From Notospermus geniculatus (taxonomy: Eukaryota; Nemertea; Pilidiophora; Heteronemertea; Lineidae), in contig NMRB01000029.1 in assembly GCA_002633025.1 (NCBI GenBank), forward strand, positions 427,035 to 491,034: DNA of 64,000 nucleotides. Reading direction: 5' to 3'. Both the position numbers and the translations under genes were made by a program. The notes beneath the pieces are model-generated. The model was not told where the DNA came from and ran no database searches. It saw nothing but the letters and a program-made list of their open reading frames with translations. Shown here piece by piece: positions 58,993 through 64,000 of this stretch (position 1 is the first letter of the stretch; each line of letters starts with the position of its first letter).

Positions 58993-59844
58993 AGTAATAG
59001 GAAAATGAGTGGATCTGGATATAGGAAGATTCTTCCCTCGCACGCGCCCGAGCTTAATGCTAACATAACTGACTTGACCCGTTTCGCAAGGTAAAATTCA
59101 CACTTCCCAGATACTAGTTTCATAGATTTACGTAATATAAAACAGCCTTCACAGCTGTTACCGTTGAAACAAAAAATGGATCAATAAATTGTTATTATGT
59201 GAACATTGTTCCAAATTTTTATCACAATGTTCACAAAATTTAACACGCCGTGATAAATTTGAAGGTCAGGTCAAGGTCACATACAAAAATTTGCATAAAG
59301 GGGGTTTAAGGGGTGCTGAGTCACATGGTGCCATTAGTTTTTGTGCCCGGAGCTTCTAAGTACCATTTTTTGGCAGTTTTTGTTTGACCCTCAAATTCAA
59401 ATTTCCCTCCATTTTTACATCATTACTACAGAGCCATCTCTTGGTGAGTGCTGGAACTAAACATCAACAGTGCTGCCATCTCATGACTACTTTAAGAACT
59501 AAACATCAACAGTGCTGCCATCTCTTGGTGAATGCTGGAACTAAACCCCAAAACAGTGCTGCCATCTTGTGGTGATTTTTGGAACTAAATTTATCTAACT
59601 AAATGGATACTNTACTTCTTCATCTAATTGTACTGTTAAATCATTTGCATCTTGACTAGGGTAATCTTTTGAATTTATCATTAGTATTCTATCCATTTAT
59701 ATTACGTAAATCTATGAAACTAGTATCTGGGAAGTGTGAATTTTACCTTGCGAAACGGGTCAAGTCAGTTATGTTAGCATTAAGCTCGGGCGCGTGCGAG
59801 GGAAGAATCTTCCTATATCCAGATCCACTCATTTTCCTATTACT
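58993..59844. mobile_element. 852-bp inverted-repeat transposon inside kringle exon 3
   Basis: Terminal inverted repeats of about 150 bp start AGTAATAGGAAAATGAGTGG, and the complement ends the element. The 6-bp target duplication CCTATG lies at 58987-58992 and 59845-59850. Joining the flanks restores the phase-1 exon start CTGCCTATGCC behind the acceptor TTTTTTTCAG. The interior carries a three-unit repeat (GTGCTGCCATCTC type, 59431-59586) and an isolated N at 59612. No transposase frame is visible. Confidence 0.93.
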
Positions 59845-59850
59845 CCTATG

Positions 59851-60099
59851 CCAAGAGATATTATTGCCGGACGACTCTCAAAGGGAAAGAGTATAGAGGG
59901 TATAAAAGCACTACCATGTATGGAAAACAGTGTTATCCGTGGTCAAAGGTCGTCTTTGGCAGGACCCCTAACGATGGTGCGGCAGCTGAGAGATCGTTTG
60001 AAGGATACTGTAGGAACCCGGATAATGCCAATGAGCCGTGGTGTTATATTCAGAAACATTTTCGGAGGTGGGAATATTGCAGTATTCCAATGTGCCCGG
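59851..60099 (+). CDS. Kringle 1 exon (main part)
   Basis: Cysteines are at YYC, KQC, GYC, PWC, EYC and PMC in kringle order, with EYRG, CRNPDNANEPWCY and W in the expected places. The donor is CCGG|GTGAGTT. Confidence 0.93.
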
Positions 60100-60182
60100 G
60101 TGAGTTGTTATTCAGGGCCGGGTTCATCCTCCAAGCAGGGTCGAACACGCTCCGGATTTCCCAAAACGCATGCGTGTGTATC

Positions 60183-60479
60183 CAGGCCCGTAGCAGCCCT
60201 CTGATGAGGGGGGGGGGCCTGGCAGGGGTGGAGCCAGGATTGACAGAAAGGGGGCGTACATGTAGCTCAACGGTGCTCTGAGGACCGAAAAGGAAGTGGG
60301 AAGCCCAAACGGGGGGTCTGGTGCTCCCCCAGAAAAATTTGACAATTAAAAAGTGCATTTTCCTGGGATCTGAGAGCAAAAATATGGACATATAAAATGG
60401 ACATTTGGGCCAAGGTATTTTTTGGCAAAAAAGTGTGTGGGGGGCCCAGGACTCCCGGTCCCCGGCTCCTACGGGCCTG
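60183..60479. mobile_element. 297-bp MITE, CAGGCCCGTAGC ends, 5-bp duplication
   Basis: CAGGCCCGTAGCAGCC and GGCTCCTACGGGCCTG, flanked by GTATC on both sides (60178-60182 and 60480-60484). It sits in the intron between the kringle exons. End type and duplication length resemble the 7568-7736 element. Confidence 0.9.
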
Positions 60480-60971
60480 GTATCCCTGAATCCTTCACGT
60501 GTATCTTACCCTGCCAGAATTGGCTTCCATCTTGGTTGGTTCAGCCGATTTACGGCCGGCTAGGCTGCTACTTTGAATGTAAAAATTTTACTGCCCAAAA
60601 TTACTTTATCTACCGAATATTGCTAGTTTTCGTCCCTTTTACGAACAGTCACTAAATGCGACAGTACATGTAGTTATTTGTCGGGAACTATTTCTGCTAT
60701 GCGCAGAGAAAAAATCGATCTCATCTCGAGATAAAATGATTCTCCAGCCTACTCTTTTGTCCCTAAAATGGGTCTTTTGCTACTCGAACCCAGAAAGAGA
60801 CACCAGTTTTCTCCGGCTGATTCCCTCTTGCATTGACTGGAGACAACTGCAACTGGAGTCTCATTCTGAAGGACACACCTTGAATTCATGTCAAGTAGAG
60901 ACAAAATCTGCTCATTTTGAGTTTTCTCAGTTCTGGCAGGGATAAACCTTTGATTCTCACTGTTGGAGGTT

Positions 60972-61116
60972 GGGCCGGGTTGCTCAAAACAGCATTTGTC
61001 ACTAACGTGATGTTTGTCCTCTTTTGGCGTTATCTCCAACAGAAGCCCATTGCAGTTAACACCACGTTAGAGATAACGCCAAAATAGCAAAAACGGTGTT
61101 TTGAACAATCCAGCCC
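60972..61116. mobile_element. Foldback MITE between the kringle exons
   Basis: GGGCCGGGTTGCTCAAAACA pairs with GTGTTTTGAACAATCCAGCCC, with TTTTGGCGTTATCTC and complement inside. Confidence 0.8.
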
Positions 61117-61299
61117 TGATCTCAATTTATGTTTCTCCCAGATGAAGTATTAGATAAGATTACATGTAGATAAGAACCTGATCGGCAGAATTGGGCTTCG
61201 GTCCCTATCACCGAACTTACCAGGAAGTCACCCTTGGCTTTTCAAATTTAACAGGTTTGATTGACATCTCTTATGAGACGAAATAATCGTTATTTCCAG

Positions 61300-61541
61300 A
61301 GGTGTCTATCGGTTGTAAGGACTTAGGCACATCCTACAGAGGTTCCCAGCAGCGGACGGAAAAAGGCAAATATTGCGTCCACTGGATTCGCTTCTCTCAG
61401 TATGAAGATAAAAAATCCTGGTACAACTTCTGCAGGAATCCTGATGATGCAGAGAGGCCGTGGTGTTACATAAATGACGACAAAGAGTGGCAGTACTGTA
61501 AAGTGCCCAAGTGTCGCTATTACTATCACATCCCTTCTTAG
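61300..61541 (+). CDS. Kringle 2 exon and C-terminus
   Basis: The acceptor is TTATTTCCAG. Cysteines are at IGC, KYC, NFC, PWC, QYC and PKC, with CRNPDDAERPWCY. A short tail RYYYHIPS ends at TAG. Phase 1 entry matches kringle 1. Confidence 0.93.
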
Positions 61542-61749
61542 GCTCCACCGAGCCATCGGACCCCTGTGAAACGCGTTTCAGAGACGCCGATATTCTCACT
61601 TATTGGGGAATTATTGATGTAAACAAAAAAGAAAAATAAATAGCATTTCATTCCTCAACCTTTTGTAACCATAATTTTTCTTTGCTCGAGAGTCTTCTAT
61701 GTGTAAGTAGCGCTCGTACATTTCAGGCCTGATCTTTTGTTTCAAAATA

Positions 61750-62330
61750 CAGGGTGGGCCAAAAAATGTTACCAATTCTGATTGTACACTACTTTTTTAT
61801 GTGTGGACATTTTTCAATTTTTTTTTCAGAAATCTGTCTCAGAAGCATGAAATTTTTGTTTCATACTATTAGCCTCCTGTTATGTCATCATTTCTGGACA
61901 CAGTTCAATAATTAATGACGTGCTCAATAAATGCGCCCCCTCTCTGAATCATATTGTCTCAGTGTCCCAATATTGTCGTTTGACCTTGCACACCGTGGCT
62001 GGCCACTGTGTCCTTTATTTTTATCGCCAATACTAGTATTTCCCGTTTCCCTCAATCTGTCCAGGCTGAGTCTGCGGGGTGCATTTCTCCTTGGAAAGTC
62101 CCTCCTGAATATTGTCGCTGAGTGATGACTACTGATTTCTTCGCAAAATACACCTCCATAATCTTTGCCCTCTCTTGCACTGAATATCGAGTTGTTGGAT
62201 CCATTGATGCTTTTGGATGAAAATCTAAGGCTTCAACTATGATTCAGCTGAATTTTAGAGCAATATGTTAATTTTTGTGGAAATGACAAGAATTTCACAA
62301 TTAATGATAAATTTTTTTTGGCCCACCCTG
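61750..62330. mobile_element. 581-bp mariner-like non-autonomous element
   Basis: CAGGGTGGGCCAAAAAATGT and ATTTTTTTTGGCCCACCCTG. These ends are of the type seen in mariner elements. TA is present on the left flank but not cleanly on the right. Downstream of the kringle gene stop. Confidence 0.7.
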
Positions 62331-62404
62331 CGGCAACCAGCAGTGCAATCATATAGAAACGCATAAATCACCTCCAAAACAAATATACAGTACAGTAACA
62401 TTTA

Positions 62405-62585
62405 TTATTTATTTGATTTCGCAAGGGATATTATTCGTCGCCAACAGCTGCCAGGATTATTTGGGATTTTCCTATTTCAATTATTATTAGCAGCTGAGTC
62501 CTCTTTTTGCGTGTCAGTCTGGAGAGAGACATCGAGCAACATGACGCAACAGCTACAACTCTGCATTCTCTTATCTTCTATGTGC
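62405..62585 (+). pseudogene. Second signal-peptide exon block (kringle-gene paralogue start or relic)
   Basis: Homologous to 55797-55990. It encodes MTQQLQLCILLSSMC from 62541. The donor GTAAGT of the first copy is replaced by GTGCAC, so splicing is doubtful. Any further exons would lie beyond 62600, where I see none before the gap. Confidence 0.55.
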
Positions 62586-62589
62586 ACAC

Positions 62590-63219
62590 TCTTAAAAAAT
62601 TCTTGTCACCGCAACTTGTCTTTGAATATTGACGAGATGCTTTAGTCAGTCTGACGAGTTACGTCATTCATGACACGATTTACTTGTCATGGCGAGTCGC
62701 ACATCTCTGTGACGAGTTCACTTTGTCCAGTTGACAAGATCTCTTGTTATGACGATCAGCTGTAGGTGGCAGGACATTATTGCGCATGCGCATCCCTCAC
62801 ATCCATCGCTCAATTTCAAACGCTAAGCATGCTGTCAGCACTGCGTTGCCTCATTTGCCGAGTGGGTTTATGTTAGTTTCATAGGTCATAAGTTGGAATC
62901 CCATCGTTGTCTCCAGATAAAAGCACAATATATCATCCAGAAAATTTGACTGGAGAGAGTCGTATGTCAACTTGAGATATCAGTTGTTTGTACCGAGTTT
63001 CAAAGATCTCAATTAGCTGAATTGCAAATTAATCGTTAACATGGTTAATTGGATGGTAATGATGTCATTTTCCCCTCGCAATCACAGTGCCCTCTATTGA
63101 CTGAACTGCCATCTAATCTTAGTTGTTATGCCTGCAGACTTCAGCTGTCGTGTGAAGGGGGGAGGGGCATCCATGGTTTTGTATCCCGAAATAAAGTGTA
63201 CAGATACCGCGAGAGGGAG
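62590..63219. other. Downstream region, no gene recognised
   Basis: Repeated TGACGAG/CTTGTCA words from 62600 to 62770 suggest a degenerate repeat. No exon seen. Confidence 0.4.
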
Positions 63220-63664
63220 NNNNNNNNNNNNNNNNNNNNNNNNNNNNNNNNNNNNNNNNNNNNNNNNNNNNNNNNNNNNNNNNNNNNNNNNNNNNNNNNN
63301 NNNNNNNNNNNNNNNNNNNNNNNNNNNNNNNNNNNNNNNNNNNNNNNNNNNNNNNNNNNNNNNNNNNNNNNNNNNNNNNNNNNNNNNNNNNNNNNNNNNN
63401 NNNNNNNNNNNNNNNNNNNNNNNNNNNNNNNNNNNNNNNNNNNNNNNNNNNNNNNNNNNNNNNNNNNNNNNNNNNNNNNNNNNNNNNNNNNNNNNNNNNN
63501 NNNNNNNNNNNNNNNNNNNNNNNNNNNNNNNNNNNNNNNNNNNNNNNNNNNNNNNNNNNNNNNNNNNNNNNNNNNNNNNNNNNNNNNNNNNNNNNNNNNN
63601 NNNNNNNNNNNNNNNNNNNNNNNNNNNNNNNNNNNNNNNNNNNNNNNNNNNNNNNNNNNNNNNN
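63220..63664. other. Assembly gap (N run)
   Basis: 445 Ns. Reading frames that cross it are meaningless. Confidence 1.
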
Positions 63665-64000
63665 TAGTTGTGACTAATTAGTTCCAACTACGCGCCGGTT
63701 ATCAGTTGCCAACTAGTTCTGACTGTACGTAAGGGCGACATAAGCGAGGCTTTAGATATCGGTACTAAAAACGCCGTAGGACTACAATTCAAACGGCGAT
63801 TCACATTGAATTGTTTCATTTGTCGTGGTACATGTATATTGATAAGTTAACGGTCTTTATATACGACAAAATCAAGATACAAAAACGTTAACTTCAACGT
63901 CATAGCGTTTTTAATAATCATATTGTAGGCCTATAGGAAAACGTATGGTTCAGTGATCATCGAAGTTTAAGATAGAATATTAGGATGAAAATTTCGGTGT
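63665..64000. other. Window end, nothing recognised
   Basis: 336 bases with no gene, tRNA or clear repeat apart from one TAGGCCTA palindrome. Confidence 0.5.

Larger units (their letters stand above)
55941..61541 (+). pseudogene. Secreted two-kringle protein gene, exon 3 interrupted by a transposon
   Basis: Four exons are inferred: 55941-55983 (signal peptide, MMQNLQLCILLFSL), 57128-57142 (15-nt microexon, WLCGQ), 58984-58992 plus 59851-60099 (kringle 1), and 61300-61541 (kringle 2 and stop). All introns are phase 1. The lengths 43, 15, 258 and 242 sum to 558 nt, exactly 186 codons with stop. Each kringle has the six cysteines and the hallmark CRNPD then PWCY. No protease, FZ or PAN domain is seen. 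Kringles are disulfide-bonded extracellular binding modules. An 852-bp element splits exon 3, so this allele should not give a normal protein unless a cryptic acceptor is used. One possibility is AAG at 59803-59805, which is in phase and open but has a poor pyrimidine tract. Confidence 0.82.

Noticed and set aside
63049-63687. Frames of 179-210 codons on both strands
   Set aside because: They consist mostly of unknown residues across the N gap.
1-64000. CRISPR array, operon or bacterial island
   Set aside because: The regular repeats are coding units or minisatellites, and the gene structure is clearly eukaryotic.

Overview
The window looks like genomic DNA of a marine invertebrate, most likely a deuterostome (an echinoderm, hemichordate or cephalochordate). 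The genes are eukaryotic with short exons and GT-AG introns. The intergenic DNA is packed with small inverted-repeat transposons, tRNA-derived SINE heads and the recurrent palindromes TAGGCCTA and ACATGTACATGT. There are two N gaps (34643-34781 and 63220-63664) and four isolated Ns. The species cannot be fixed from the sequence alone.

Region 1 (1-26423) is a direct tandem duplication of about 12.5-12.7 kb: copy 1 is 1185-13933 and copy 2 is 13934-26423. Each copy carries a minus-strand gene that I identify as a HIRIP3-like histone chaperone (HIRA-interacting protein 3). The evidence is an N-terminal domain built from two phase-matched exons, followed by one 4-kb exon that encodes an array of about 17 units pairing SSSDDEPL (CK2-like) with SPTK/SPRK (DNA-binding/CDK-like) motifs. 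The two copies lose their C-termini in different ways. Copy 1 has a 179-bp MITE with a TA target-site duplication inside the big exon. Copy 2 is cut by the duplication junction inside exon 4, which creates an immediate TAA stop. Comparing the copies also shows several clean filled/empty transposon sites. The pair may be a real duplication or two haplotypes laid end to end by the assembler.

Region 2 (26424-45209) contains no gene that I can identify. It holds many short inverted-repeat elements, one gap, and two weak unplaced exon candidates near 29.8-30.4 kb.

Region 3 (45210-50087, minus strand) is a complete nine-exon SLC22-family (organic cation/carnitine transporter-like) membrane transporter of 573 residues. 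All exon phases agree.

Region 4 (50088-55940) is mostly repeats, including Harbinger-like MITEs, repeated 150-bp foldbacks and tRNA-like halves. It also holds a C-terminal fragment of a carbohydrate sulfotransferase (about 54233-54551, minus).

Region 5 (55941-61541, plus strand) is a small secreted protein gene: signal peptide exon, 15-nt microexon and two kringle exons. An 852-bp inverted-repeat transposon with a 6-bp target duplication (CCTATG) has inserted into the first kringle exon, 9 nt after its splice acceptor. Removing the insertion on paper gives a perfectly phased 185-codon reading frame, so the gene was intact before the insertion. At 62.4 kb a second copy of the signal-peptide exon region marks the start of a possible related gene or relic. 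The functional themes are chromatin (HIRIP3-like), solute transport (SLC22), sulfation and an extracellular kringle protein. Nothing indicates that these genes act together.
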